Part shown: positions 17,841 through 27,264 of the stretch, one piece after another
Layout of the letters: each line of letters opens with the position of its first letter
How positions within the stretch are numbered: position 1 is the stretch's first letter
NCBI RefSeq assembly: GCF_004011155.1
Contig: NZ_RJWG01000006.1
Span: 1-64,000 of the forward strand
DNA from: Clostridium prolinivorans
GTDB taxonomy: Bacteria; Bacillota; Clostridia; Clostridiales; Clostridiaceae
Reading direction: 5' to 3'
DNA: 64,000 bases
Made by a program: the position numbers and the translations under genes
Notes under the pieces: model-generated
What the model saw: only the letters and a program-made list of their open reading frames with translations
Databases searched by the model: none
What the model was told of the DNA's origin: nothing

Positions 17841-18914
17841 TTATTTATTATGAGAAAAAAATTTTTCATTAAATTCTTTCAAAAATTCTATTCTATCTTC
17901 TTTAAAAGATACTTTTTTCATAAGCCTATATAAAAAAACTTCTTCTTCCCAATCCTTTCTTCTTGTATAATAATCTTTAGAAATACTATAAAAATCCTCT
18001 GGAAAATATAAAAATCCATATAAAACTTTTAATTCTCTTTCATCAATAGAGTTTGTACTGGAATAATCATAAATAATAGAACTAGCTTTTTCTATATCAA
18101 AAGCAAAATTTTTTATAACTTTATTTATAAAATTACATAAATCATGAACTTTTAAATCAATTAATGCATAATCTAAATCTATAAAATATGCTTCATCATT
18201 ATTTATAATAATATTATGATAAGCTAAATCATGATGACATAAGGCAATTTTATCTTTTTCATTACAAATTTCATAAAAAGAAGAATTTTTTAAAATATTT
18301 ATGCTCTCCTTTATTTCATTTGTATAATGTTCAAAATTTTCTAAAAATATTTCATCGAATTCTGTTTTATATTGATGCATTTGAGCTATACTTTTAAATA
18401 ACTTCATTTCTTCTAATTTTCTTTCAAAACTATATATAGTATTACCTACTGCATATTTATTTCTTATATTACTTGTAAAACCCAAAGAAGCTTTATGAAA
18501 TTCTCCAAGCCCTTTAGATGCTATACTCAAATCAATTGGATTATTAAACTCACATTCTTTACCTGATACTAAATCCATAATACAATATATGTCATCTTTA
18601 ATTTTAACATATATATCTCCTTCTTTTGTATTTACAAAATCTATTACTCTATCAAATTTATTTTTAATATATTTTATCGCTTTGTTTATAAATTCCAAAT
18701 CCTCAAGAGAATAATCAATTTTCTTTAATACTTTATTTCCTTTATCAGTAGATATAATGTAAACACTTCTTATTGGTACTACATCTATAACTTTTAAATT
18801 AAATTTTTCAAAAAGTTCAATAGATAAATCATATTTTGCTAAATACTTTTTATCTCTATATCTTACATCTGTCTGCATTTTAAAATTTGAAGATAACTTT
18901 TCTGTTGCATTCAA
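17841..18914 (-). CDS. CotS-family spore coat kinase-like protein (paralogue 2)
   Basis: The protein has 357 residues. The same fold as the neighbouring paralogues is shown by GNKVLKKI (N-lobe lysine), ALCHHDLAYHNIII (catalytic loop) and YFIDLDYA (metal aspartate). A longer N-terminal extension of about 25 residues precedes the fold. Translation starts at TTG behind an almost perfect anti-16S match, AGGAGGTGAT; the nearby ATG is out of frame. It is the last gene of a three-gene minus-strand operon and lies 14 bp after the degenerate paralogue. Confidence 0.85.
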   Translation of the reverse strand: MNATEKLSSNFKMQTDVRYRDKKYLAKYDLSIELFEKFNLKVIDVVPIRSVYIISTDKGNKVLKKIDYSLEDLEFINKAIKYIKNKFDRVIDFVNTKEGDIYVKIKDDIYCIMDLVSGKECEFNNPIDLSIASKGLGEFHKASLGFTSNIRNKYAVGNTIYSFERKLEEMKLFKSIAQMHQYKTEFDEIFLENFEHYTNEIKESINILKNSSFYEICNEKDKIALCHHDLAYHNIIINNDEAYFIDLDYALIDLKVHDLCNFINKVIKNFAFDIEKASSIIYDYSSTNSIDERELKVLYGFLYFPEDFYSISKDYYTRRKDWEEEVFLYRLMKKVSFKEDRIEFLKEFNEKFFSHNK

Positions 18915-18928
18915 TTTTATATCACCTC

Positions 18929-19693
18929 CTAAAATAAAACTTCTCCATCTTTAATAATTGCTTTTTTTAATTTATTTTCATATTCTTCTTCGCTTAATTC
19001 TTTTGTTTTTTCTCTATATCTATTAAAACATTTCATGAATTCATAAGGATAAGATAACAAAGCTAAAATAAATCTATTACTTTCTTTTGAAAGATTTGAA
19101 TATTTACAAAAATCATCTACAAGATATTTAAAATCAAGTTTAATTCCTTTCCTTTTATATTTGCTTAAAATATTAAAACAATCTATTTCTATGTTGTTAT
19201 AATTGCATTTATCTATATTTATTATTTCTAATTTATCAGTTTTTCTTAAATTAGAAAAATCTGCATCACCTATACAAATTTCAGTTCTATCCATACTTCT
19301 TTTTATAATATCCATATAACTAGAATTAAAAATTTCAGATATGCAATATTCTGCCCTTTTTATATATTCATTGCCAACTTTTAAAAGCATTATTTCAAAA
19401 TCATTCTCTGGTGAATTCATTTTTATATTATTTAAGTATCTTTTTAATCTTTTTATATAAACTTTATATTGTTCTATAATACTTCCAGTTTTATTATTAA
19501 GTCTTTTACCCATATATCCTTTATATCCCATAGCTTTATTTTGAAACTCATTTATAAGCATAAGTTGATTTGACATTAAACTTTCATCAATATTATTTGG
19601 TAAAACATATTTATCTTTAAAATTTTTAACTATATTTATATCTTTTGACATAAGATATTCTGCAAAAGGCTCAAACAATTCATCTCTAGCCAC
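18929..19693 (-). CDS. Degenerate CotS-like protein lacking kinase motifs
   Basis: About 254 residues from the GTG at 19693, which sits 7 nt after AGAGGTG; a GTG three codons upstream overlaps that site. I do not recognise it as a standard family, but its middle region aligns with the CotS neighbours. Where they have CHHDYxYHN it has CIGDADFSN, and where they have VIDFDYC it has IINIDKCN. The N-lobe with the lysine is missing. The C-terminal LSYPYEFMKCFNRY resembles the family's LFPQRYWRLANRY. It sits between two intact CotS genes in the same operon, so I infer a pseudokinase-like paralogue from tandem duplication. It has no internal stop codon. Confidence 0.6.
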   Translation of the reverse strand: MARDELFEPFAEYLMSKDINIVKNFKDKYVLPNNIDESLMSNQLMLINEFQNKAMGYKGYMGKRLNNKTGSIIEQYKVYIKRLKRYLNNIKMNSPENDFEIMLLKVGNEYIKRAEYCISEIFNSSYMDIIKRSMDRTEICIGDADFSNLRKTDKLEIINIDKCNYNNIEIDCFNILSKYKRKGIKLDFKYLVDDFCKYSNLSKESNRFILALLSYPYEFMKCFNRYREKTKELSEEEYENKLKKAIIKDGEVLF

Positions 19694-19727
19694 CAAAAAC
19701 ACCTCTATATATTTTTTATATTTATTT

Positions 19728-20738
19728 TTATACTCCGTATTTTATAAGCCTGAATTCATCAACAAAATCTTGTTTTTCTTCATTATCATCATATATCTTT
19801 TTTAATTTTTTAATAAAGAAATCTTCACCCCAAGGCTGTTTTTCCCAATAGTACTGAATTCCAACCTGCCAGTAATCTTGTGGAAATTCCATAAAAGCAG
19901 CCATAATTTCTATATCTCTTTTCTCTATTACTCTTTCTTTACTATAATTGTCCATTATAAAAATAGCATCATCTATACTCCATTTGCCGTTTTTTAGTTT
20001 TCTTAGTAAAAGACTTGCTAAATCATGTATATTTATATCTAATATACAATAATCAAAATCTATAATGTCAATATCACCATTATCTTCAATTAAAACATTA
20101 TGATGTGCATAATCATGATGGCAAAAACCTTTCTTTAATATTTCACTATCTACTTTTTTTATATACTCGCTTTTCATAAGATTTCTTATAGATTTATCTG
20201 CTCTTTCTATCTCTTTAGACATAGCTTTAAGATATAAATTATCAAACTCACTTTTTTCTTCTTTTTTCAATATTCTATTTCTAAAATCTAATATTTCTTC
20301 CCTTCTTGTAACAAAATGATTTATCCACTTATACCAATATACTCTTGGATTCATATCTTCTGTTACATTAAATCCTTCACTTTTATTGTGAAGCTGTGCT
20401 AACTTAACTGCAGCTTTTGAAACATCAATTGGATTGTCATAGTTACATTCTCTTGCGTTTACCCATTTAGTTAAGTAAGCATTACAACCTTCAAAACTTA
20501 TATAATCTAAATCATCTAATGTTTTTATTATCTCAGGTACTTTATCAAATCCATTATTTTGGAGATGCTTTATTGCACTTAAAATAAAATAAAAGTGAGG
20601 AAAATTATATTTAATAACTTTTAAACAGTAATCTCCATGAAGAGTTTTAATTTTATAAACATTTTTTATTTTTTCAAGGCCTATTATCTTTAATCCATAA
20701 TTACACTCAACTAAATTTTTGATTTTCTCTAATTCCAA
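19728..20738 (-). CDS. CotS-family spore coat kinase-like protein (paralogue 3)
   Basis: The protein has 336 residues. Motifs are GDYCLKVI (N-lobe lysine), GFCHHDYAHHNVLI (catalytic loop) and IDIIDFDYC (metal aspartate), and the C-terminal FPQDYWQVGIQYYW is family-typical. It is the first gene of the operon 20738-17841. The TTG start has GGAGG 7 nt upstream. It is divergent from the second glycosyltransferase, repeating the CotS/GT arrangement seen at 16461/16598. Confidence 0.87.
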   Translation of the reverse strand: MELEKIKNLVECNYGLKIIGLEKIKNVYKIKTLHGDYCLKVIKYNFPHFYFILSAIKHLQNNGFDKVPEIIKTLDDLDYISFEGCNAYLTKWVNARECNYDNPIDVSKAAVKLAQLHNKSEGFNVTEDMNPRVYWYKWINHFVTRREEILDFRNRILKKEEKSEFDNLYLKAMSKEIERADKSIRNLMKSEYIKKVDSEILKKGFCHHDYAHHNVLIEDNGDIDIIDFDYCILDINIHDLASLLLRKLKNGKWSIDDAIFIMDNYSKERVIEKRDIEIMAAFMEFPQDYWQVGIQYYWEKQPWGEDFFIKKLKKIYDDNEEKQDFVDEFRLIKYGV

Positions 20739-20929
20739 GGAGCTTCCTCCAAAAATATTGCTCTAATTGCATTATATGAATTTAATATAGAGTGTGTGAT
20801 AATTAAAGATAAACAAGTTAATTATCAAACATTGTGGAACATTTTTATATTAATTCTAATACTTATAATATATAGGCTTATTTTCTTTAAATTAAACTTA
20901 TCTTTTATCAATTTAAGGGAGAGGATTGG

Positions 20930-22060
20930 ATGAGAATTGCAATTGATGCACGAGGTATCAATTGGTATAGAGGTACTGGCATTGGTACTTATACAGATAA
21001 AGTTTTAAGATATTTATTAAAAATGGATATAGAAAATTATTATCATATATATTGGTCTGGGGAAAATTATGAGGAATTTAAATCTAAAAATACAGACATT
21101 ATTATGGCGTCCAAAAAACATCATAGATTTTTTGAACAAGTTTATTTCCCAAATAATTTAAAAAACAGCAATATAGATATATATCATGTACCTCAAAACG
21201 GAATAGGCATAAATGAAAATATAAAGTGCAAAAAAATTACTACTATACATGATTTAATACCTTATATAATGCCTGAAACTGTAGGGAGAGGATACCTTAT
21301 TAAATTTCTAAAAGAAGTACCAAAAGCTATAGAGTTAAGCCATGCTATAATAACTGTTTCTGAATGGTCAAAACAAGATATATTAAAGTTTTTTCCTATA
21401 GATAAAGATAAAATTTTCGTCACTCCTCTTGCAGCAGAAGATATGTATAGACCTATGGATAAAGAAAAGTGCAAAGATTTTTTATCAAAAAATTACAATA
21501 TAAATAAACCCTTTATACTATATATAGGAGGTTTTAGTCCTAGAAAAAATGTAAAATCTCTTATAACAGCTTTTCAAAAGATATATAAAGACTTAAATAA
21601 GGACTATAATTTAGTAATAGTAGGAGCAACAAAAGATCAAGGAGAATATTTAAATAAGTTTTCAAGCAATTTAGAATTTGCATCTAAAATAATATTTACA
21701 GGATTTGCTCCTGAAGAACATCTTCCTATTTTATATAATGGCTGCGATGTATTTGTATATCCTTCACTTTATGAAGGCTTTGGACTTCCACCTCTTGAAG
21801 CAATGAACTGTGGTGCTCCAGTTATAACTTCTAATTTAACTTCTATACCAGAAGTTGTAAAAGATGCTGGTATACTTATTAATCCTTATAACGAAAATGA
21901 ACTTTCAAGTGCAATTTTAACGCTTTTAAATAGTGAAAGTCTTCAAAATGAATATAGAAAAAGAGGTCTTAAAAGAGCACAAAATTTTTCATGGTCTAAA
22001 ACTGCTGAAAAAACTTTAGAAGTTTATAAAAAAGTTTATGAAACAAATTATGATATATAA
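20930..22060 (+). CDS. GT4 family glycosyltransferase (coat polysaccharide, paralogue 2)
   Basis: The protein has 376 residues and is a close paralogue of the gene at 16598. It starts [19 protein letters not shown], with [32 protein letters not shown] (E-x7-E donor motif) and [11 protein letters not shown]. It is predicted to add a sugar to the spore-surface glycan together with its paralogue; acceptor and donor cannot be read from the sequence. ATG after GGGAGAGG. A bidirectional terminator follows at 22064. Confidence 0.88.
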   Translation: MRIAIDARGINWYRGTGIGTYTDKVLRYLLKMDIENYYHIYWSGENYEEFKSKNTDIIMASKKHHRFFEQVYFPNNLKNSNIDIYHVPQNGIGINENIKCKKITTIHDLIPYIMPETVGRGYLIKFLKEVPKAIELSHAIITVSEWSKQDILKFFPIDKDKIFVTPLAAEDMYRPMDKEKCKDFLSKNYNINKPFILYIGGFSPRKNVKSLITAFQKIYKDLNKDYNLVIVGATKDQGEYLNKFSSNLEFASKIIFTGFAPEEHLPILYNGCDVFVYPSLYEGFGLPPLEAMNCGAPVITSNLTSIPEVVKDAGILINPYNENELSSAILTLLNSESLQNEYRKRGLKRAQNFSWSKTAEKTLEVYKKVYETNYDI

Positions 22061-22063
22061 AGT

Positions 22064-22096
22064 AAAATCAGAAGGCAAAAATACCTTCTGATTTTA
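22064..22096. terminator. Bidirectional terminator between glycosyltransferase 2 and larB
   Basis: Perfect stem AAAATCAGAAGG / CCTTCTGATTTT with a 7-8-nt loop between convergent genes. Confidence 0.9.
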
Positions 22097-22099
22097 TTT

Positions 22100-22846
22100 T
22101 TACAATTTATTTATTATACTTGCTAAATATCCAGCACCAAAACCATTATCTATATTTACCACACTTATACCACTGGCACAGCTGTTAAGCATAGTTAAAA
22201 GTGCTGATAACCCTCCAAAATTAGCTCCATAGCCTACACTTGTAGGCACAGCAATGACAGGTTTATCAACCAATCCTCCTATAACACTTGCAAGAGCTCC
22301 TTCCATTCCTGCTATTACAACTACAACTCTCGCCCCTCTAATAATATCTAATCTATTAAAAAGTCTATGTATTCCTGCAACACCTACATCAAATATTCTT
22401 TCAACTTTATTTCCAAGTATTTCAGCAGTTACAGCTGCCTCCTCTGCTACAGGTATATCTGAAGTTCCAGCAGTTACTACAGCTATATAAGTATCAGGTA
22501 TTTTTAATTCTTTCTTTTTTATAGTTATAGTACGTCCAAGTCTGTTATATTCTGCTTCAGGGCAAATTTCTTTAACTGCATTATAAATTTCTTCATTTGC
22601 TCTTGTTCCTAAAATATTGTTATTCTTAGTAAGCATAAATTCAACTATTCCTTTTACTTGATCTACAGTTTTTCCTTCACAATATATTACTTCAGGGTAT
22701 CCTACTCTTACTTCTCTATGATTGTCAATCTTTGCATAACCAAGTTCTTTAAAAGGAAAATCTTTAAGTTTTTTTACTCCTTCTTCTATGGTTAAATTCC
22801 CGATTTTTATGCTTTCAAGTAAATCTTTTATCTCTTTTTCATCCAT
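22100..22846 (-). CDS. larB: Pyridinium-3,5-biscarboxylic acid mononucleotide synthase (LarB)
   Basis: The protein has 248 residues. The C-terminal AIR carboxylase/NCAIR mutase-like domain (about 115-245) carries AVVTAGTSDIPVAEEAA, GVAGIHRL, VVIAGMEGALASVIGGL and PTSVGYGANFGG. LarB carboxylates and hydrolyses nicotinic acid adenine dinucleotide to give the precursor of the nickel-pincer cofactor. It lies 33 bp after larC in the same operon. The sulfur-insertion enzyme LarE is not in the window. Confidence 0.93.
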   Translation of the reverse strand: MDEKEIKDLLESIKIGNLTIEEGVKKLKDFPFKELGYAKIDNHREVRVGYPEVIYCEGKTVDQVKGIVEFMLTKNNNILGTRANEEIYNAVKEICPEAEYNRLGRTITIKKKELKIPDTYIAVVTAGTSDIPVAEEAAVTAEILGNKVERIFDVGVAGIHRLFNRLDIIRGARVVVVIAGMEGALASVIGGLVDKPVIAVPTSVGYGANFGGLSALLTMLNSCASGISVVNIDNGFGAGYLASIINKL

Positions 22847-22879
22847 ATTAGTATCACTGCCCTTTTATATTAAAATTAT

Positions 22880-24190
22880 TTATAACTCTTTGTTAACTTC
22901 ATCATAAACTTCATTTATAGATATATTATTTTCTATTGCAATCTTTTTACAATCATCATATTCTGCTTTAGATTTTATTTTTTTGTTATTAAAAAAAGAA
23001 GATTTTATTCTAACTTCACCATATTTAGTTTTTACTAAGCTAAATTCTCTTTTAAGCATTGTTTTTTCTACTTTATATTTTCTTATACCTAAAGTAGTAG
23101 TTTCCTTTAATATAATTTCTATAAGTTTTTCTTCTATATCTTCATCACACAAAACACTAAGCTTAATTCCTGGTCTTCCTTTTTTCATAATTATTGGAGT
23201 CATAAATACATCCATAGCACCTTCATTAAATAATCTTTCCATAACATAATCATAAAGCTCAGGGTTCATATCATCTATATTACATTCAATCATAACAGCA
23301 TCTTCATAAATTTTATTGTTTTTATCAATATTAAATTCATCTTTTATTTTTTCTTGAGTTTCTCCTAAATATACTCTTAAAACATTTGGAATATCTGTAT
23401 CTCTATGTCCTATTCCATAGGAAACTTTATTTATTTTAAAATCCTTTTTATCTGTAAATTCATCTACAACAGCTTTAAGTATTGCAGCACCTGTAGGTGT
23501 TGTAGTTTCAAAAGGTACTCCGCCAAGCTTTACAGGTACTCCTTTTAATATTTCAGCTGTTGCAGGTGCAGGAACTGGAAATAATCCATGAGCACATTTA
23601 ACAAAACCGCCTCCAAGCTCAACTTTAGATGACATAATTTTATCAACATTTAAATAATCAAAACATATAGCTGCCCCTACAATATCAACAATAGAATCTA
23701 CTGCTCCTACTTCATGAAAATGAACTTCCATTAAAGATTTACCATGTATCTTAGCTTCAGCTTCAGCAACTTTTAAAAATATTTTCTTACTTAAATTTTT
23801 GACTTTTTCATTTAAAGAACTATTATCTATTATAGTTTCTATATCACTTAAATTTCTATGATGATGTTCTCCTTCTTTATGATTATGTTCATGTTCTTTA
23901 TTATTTAAATTGTGAATATGCTCATGTAAATCATGAATATGTTCATGTTTCCCATGCTCACGCTCATGATTATGCTCATGATTACATTCTTCATTATTTA
24001 ATTTTACATTTACTTTTGTGCCAGTAATACCTTTTCTATTATCTTTACTTACTTCTATTTCATATCCAGAAATATTAAGCTTTGAAAGCTCATTAATAAG
24101 ATAATCTTTATCAACTCCTAAATCTATCATAGCTCCCAAATTCATATCTCCGCTTATTCCAGAAAAACAATCATAATATAATATTTTCAT
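22880..24190 (-). CDS. larC: Nickel-pincer cofactor cyclometallase LarC, with His-rich insert
   Basis: The protein has 436 residues from the ATG at 24190 (MKILYYDCFSGISGDM); an upstream in-frame ATG would add an implausible Arg/Lys-rich leader that overlaps the transporter gene. LarC inserts nickel into the pincer cofactor in a CTP-dependent reaction. The N-terminal domain, VHFHEVGAVDSIVDIVG, TTPTGAAILK and the C-terminal IECNIDDMNPELYDYVM are all in one frame, unlike LarC of Lactobacillus plantarum, where a programmed frameshift joins two ORFs. Residues near 75-115 form a histidine-rich stretch of repeated HEH/HNH units, a plausible nickel store. The ATG overlaps the EamA stop (ATGA), so translation is coupled. 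Confidence 0.93.
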   Translation of the reverse strand: MKILYYDCFSGISGDMNLGAMIDLGVDKDYLINELSKLNISGYEIEVSKDNRKGITGTKVNVKLNNEECNHEHNHEREHGKHEHIHDLHEHIHNLNNKEHEHNHKEGEHHHRNLSDIETIIDNSSLNEKVKNLSKKIFLKVAEAEAKIHGKSLMEVHFHEVGAVDSIVDIVGAAICFDYLNVDKIMSSKVELGGGFVKCAHGLFPVPAPATAEILKGVPVKLGGVPFETTTPTGAAILKAVVDEFTDKKDFKINKVSYGIGHRDTDIPNVLRVYLGETQEKIKDEFNIDKNNKIYEDAVMIECNIDDMNPELYDYVMERLFNEGAMDVFMTPIIMKKGRPGIKLSVLCDEDIEEKLIEIILKETTTLGIRKYKVEKTMLKREFSLVKTKYGEVRIKSSFFNNKKIKSKAEYDDCKKIAIENNISINEVYDEVNKEL

Positions 24191-25080
24191 GCTATTTCTT
24201 CCTTTCTTTCCTCTTTTCTTTCTTCTCTTATTTGAGGTAATTGTAAATTTATTACTATCATTCCTGACAATATCAAAAGACATCCTAATAAAGCTTTACC
24301 TGTTAATTTATCTCCAATAAAAACTGAAAATATTGCACTAAAAACTGGTTCTGCTAAAAATATTATTGCAGCATGAGTAGGTGTAGTATACATTTGAGCT
24401 ATATTTTGAAGTCCATAGGCAAATACAGTACAAAATATTGCAGTAAATAAAATAGCACCAAAAGAAAATGTATTTAAATCCATTTTTAATCTATCAACAA
24501 AAACTGCTGGTACTAAAGAAATTATACCTACAGTTAAAAGTTCAATAAAAGTCAAAATAGCAATATCTGTATTTTCTGTATATTTATCTACTAATATTAT
24601 TTGAACTGCAAAACATACAGCACTTAATAAAGTTAAAAAATCTCCTTTATTTAAGCCTAAATCTCCACTTATAGACATTAATCCTAAACCTATTACAGAT
24701 ATGACTATACCTATAATAGTTTTAAAATCTGGAAATTTCTTATATAAAAAAGCTAAAAATAAAGGAACCATAACTACATTAAGTCCAGTTATAAAACCAG
24801 ATTTACTTGAACTTGTGTAAACAAGCCCTACTGCTTGAAGTATGCTTCCAATACCCAACGCCAATCCTATTAATACACCTGATTTTACCATATTTTTATT
24901 GCAATTTTTTAACTTTTTAATAGATATAACTCCAATTATAATGGCAGCTAAAATATATCTTAACGCTATAAAAGAATACGGCGGAATACTTTTTAGTGCT
25001 ATACTCATAATTGGGAAGCTAGAACCCCATACTACCGTTACTAATATTAAACTTAAGTCTGCTTTTAATTGTTTTGTCAT
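24187..25080 (-). CDS. EamA/DMT-family transporter
   Basis: The protein has 297 residues with about ten hydrophobic helices in two EamA repeats. It begins LSLILVTVVWGSSFPIMSIA, and the second repeat has FAVQIILVD and IFLAEPVFSAIF. Drug/metabolite transporters of this type move small metabolites; the substrate is unknown. It is the first gene of the EamA-larC-larB operon and overlaps larC by 4 bp. That position makes a cofactor precursor or a substrate of a Lar-dependent racemase or epimerase worth considering, which is inference only. The C-terminal tail ends in a charged Glu/Lys/Arg stretch. Confidence 0.88.
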   Translation of the reverse strand: MTKQLKADLSLILVTVVWGSSFPIMSIALKSIPPYSFIALRYILAAIIIGVISIKKLKNCNKNMVKSGVLIGLALGIGSILQAVGLVYTSSSKSGFITGLNVVMVPLFLAFLYKKFPDFKTIIGIVISVIGLGLMSISGDLGLNKGDFLTLLSAVCFAVQIILVDKYTENTDIAILTFIELLTVGIISLVPAVFVDRLKMDLNTFSFGAILFTAIFCTVFAYGLQNIAQMYTTPTHAAIIFLAEPVFSAIFSVFIGDKLTGKALLGCLLILSGMIVINLQLPQIREERKEERKEEIA

Positions 25081-25238
25081 ATTTTCCCTCCTGTATTGCT
25101 TTAAAATACATAAAAATTAATTATTGTCTACTTATATATTTTATCAAATATTAATGTTTCAATAAACATAATTATATGAAAATTCATATTAAAATAATAT
25201 TTATTAATAACATTTTTTAATAAATATTAAAAAAGAGC

Positions 25239-25272
25239 AGTTCAAAACTGTTTTTTTAATAATTTTGAACTA
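25239..25272 (-). terminator. Terminator of manC
   Basis: Stem AGTTCAAAA / TTTTGAACT; in the minus direction it is followed by GCTCTTTTTTAATATTT. Confidence 0.7.
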
Positions 25273-25319
25273 CCCTGTTTTAATAAAACTTGATACATAA
25301 AATAACCTGCTTTTAATAT

Positions 25320-26387
25320 TTACAAAAATTTATTCAAAAAATCTTCTTTTTTGATTTCATTTACTAAATGTTTTACTTCCTGCTCTTTGTTTTTATCCAT
25401 AATTAAAACTACATCTCCTGAATCAACAATAACTAAATCTTTAATACCAAATCCTATAATAAGTCTTTCATTGCCAAACACATAACAATTTTCACTTTGT
25501 TCCATAAAAGTTGTACCTAATACATTATTACCTCTGTAATTATTTAAAAATCTTCCTAAAGATGCAAAACTTCCAATATCATCCCATACAAATTCACACT
25601 TTACAACATAAGCTTTTCTTGTCTTTTGCATTATTCCAAAATCAACTGATATACCATCTATCAAATTATATTGTTCCTCTATAATTTCTTTCTCATTTTC
25701 TTCACCTATGTTCTGATAAATAGTCATTAAATTTTTATACATTTTAGGAAGATATTTTTCCATTTCTCTTAAAAATACATCTGCTCTCCAGATAAACATT
25801 CCACTATTCCAAAGGTAAGTTCCTTTTAACAAAAAATCTTTTGCTACTTCAATATTAGGTTTTTCAGTAAATCTTTCAACTTTAAAAGTAGCAATATCTC
25901 CTATAGTTCTTTCTCCCATTTCAATATATCCATAACCTGTTTCAGGTCTTGTAGGTGTTACCCCTATAGTTACAAGACCTCTTTTTCTTTCAGCTATTTC
26001 TACAGCTTGAGTTAAAGTATCTATAAATACTTTTTCTCCCTCTATATAATGATCTGAAGGAAGAACTATCATTGTAGCATCCTTGTCCTTTTTTAAAAGT
26101 TTAACTGCTGATAATCCTATACACGTTGCAGTTTCTTTATTAGCTGGTTCTACAAAAATATTGTCTTTACTTATCTCAGGAAGTTCCTCGTGAATTTTGT
26201 CTAAATATTCTTCATTTGTAACTACATAAATATTCTCTTTATTTATAAGAGGTTTTATTCTGTCTACTGTATTTCTTAAAAAGCTTTTATCATTTATTAT
26301 TTTTAAAAACTGTTTTGGATTTTTATCTCTAGATAGAGGATATAACCTTATACCTTTACCTCCTGCTAAAATTAGTGCGTATAGCAA
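25320..26387 (-). CDS. manC: Mannose-1-phosphate guanylyltransferase
   Basis: The protein has 355 residues of the sugar nucleotidyltransferase fold. The signature LILAGGKGIRLYPLSR and NPKQFL opens it, followed by VLPSDHYI (metal-binding Asp/His region), TRPETGYGYIE, FTEKPN and LWNSGMFIW. It makes GDP-mannose from GTP and mannose-1-phosphate for surface glycans. There is no C-terminal isomerase cupin, so it is the monofunctional form. It starts at TTG with GGAGTGAG upstream. It may feed the GT4 glycosyltransferases nearby, though it is transcribed alone. Confidence 0.92.
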   Translation of the reverse strand: MLYALILAGGKGIRLYPLSRDKNPKQFLKIINDKSFLRNTVDRIKPLINKENIYVVTNEEYLDKIHEELPEISKDNIFVEPANKETATCIGLSAVKLLKKDKDATMIVLPSDHYIEGEKVFIDTLTQAVEIAERKRGLVTIGVTPTRPETGYGYIEMGERTIGDIATFKVERFTEKPNIEVAKDFLLKGTYLWNSGMFIWRADVFLREMEKYLPKMYKNLMTIYQNIGEENEKEIIEEQYNLIDGISVDFGIMQKTRKAYVVKCEFVWDDIGSFASLGRFLNNYRGNNVLGTTFMEQSENCYVFGNERLIIGFGIKDLVIVDSGDVVLIMDKNKEQEVKHLVNEIKKEDFLNKFL

Positions 26388-26437
26388 AAATACTCACTCC
26401 AAATATTGCTTTGGTTTATAATATGAATTTTTCTTTA

Positions 26438-26512
26438 CATATGTGAAAATAAATAGATTATTGACAATTAAATTCTTTACGCCATATATCATATGTGAAA
26501 AATAAATAGTTT
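26438..26512. repeat. Two 20-bp direct repeats upstream of manC
   Basis: ACATATGTGAAAATAAATAG (26438-26457) recurs as CATATGTGAAAAATAAATAG (26490-26509), about 50 bp apart, in the 150 bp between manC and the aldolase gene. They could be operator sites for a regulator of manC; the short palindrome CATATG lies at the start of each copy. Confidence 0.4.
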
Positions 26513-26540
26513 TATATTAGAATATACTTAACCCCATATA

Positions 26541-27218
26541 TTACAAATCAGCTATAGAAACTTTTCCAAATACAGCTTCCCAATCATTTTTAAAATCATC
26601 AACTGCTTTGTAAATTGCTGGCATTTTTAAAGCATCTATTAAAATTTCAGGAGAAATTGTTGCACTTTGTGCACCTGCAGCAAAAGAAGCATTTACCTGC
26701 CCTATATTTTTAAAACTTGCCGCAAGTATTTTTGTTGGATAATTATATTTTTCAATTATATCAGCAAAAGTTTTTATAACTTCATGTGGATTAATATTCA
26801 TATTTTCCATACGATTAAAATATGGTGCTATAAAGTCTGCCCCTGCTTCTATTGCCAATAATCCTTGAATTGTTGTGTAAATTGCTGTTGCAGTTATTGA
26901 TACCCCTTGTGATTTTAGTATCTTAATTGCCTTTAATCCTTCTTCATTAACTGGTATTTTAATAAACACTTTATTATCAATATTTTCCAAAATTGCTTTT
27001 GCCTCTTTTATAATGCCTTCACAATCTTGTGCAACAACTTGAACATGAATACTTTTATCTTCCCCTATTATTTCGCGTATTTTTCTAAAATGATTAAAAA
27101 AATCAATTTTACCTTCCTTTTTTATTATGCTCGGATTGCTTGTAACACCTTTAATATTGAAAATTTCAATACACTTCTTAATCATTTCAATATTTACTGT
27201 ATCTAACATATATTCCAT
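26541..27218 (-). CDS. Fructose-6-phosphate aldolase-like protein (FSA/TalC family)
   Basis: The protein has 225 residues of the small transaldolase family. MLDTVNIEMIKK and VTSNPSIIKKEG open the barrel. The Schiff-base lysine lies in VFIKIPVNEEG (about 86), and TATAIYT and LAASFKNIGQV follow. FSA enzymes split fructose-6-phosphate or 1-deoxy analogues into glyceraldehyde-3-phosphate and a C3 ketone. It lies 46 bp after the glycyl radical enzyme gene on the same strand, an association also seen in E. coli with ybiW/fsaA and pflD/fsaB. I infer that it cleaves the product of that enzyme. Confidence 0.88.
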   Translation of the reverse strand: MEYMLDTVNIEMIKKCIEIFNIKGVTSNPSIIKKEGKIDFFNHFRKIREIIGEDKSIHVQVVAQDCEGIIKEAKAILENIDNKVFIKIPVNEEGLKAIKILKSQGVSITATAIYTTIQGLLAIEAGADFIAPYFNRMENMNINPHEVIKTFADIIEKYNYPTKILAASFKNIGQVNASFAAGAQSATISPEILIDALKMPAIYKAVDDFKNDWEAVFGKVSIADL

Positions 27219-27264
27219 TTTATATCTCTCCTTATTATTAAAATTTCCTAAAAATATTTTTTAT

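Noticed and set aside
24191-24283. Longer larC starting at 24283
   Set aside because: The extra 31 residues are Arg/Lys-rich, overlap the transporter gene and lack a ribosome site, whereas the ATG at 24190 begins with the conserved LarC N-terminus.
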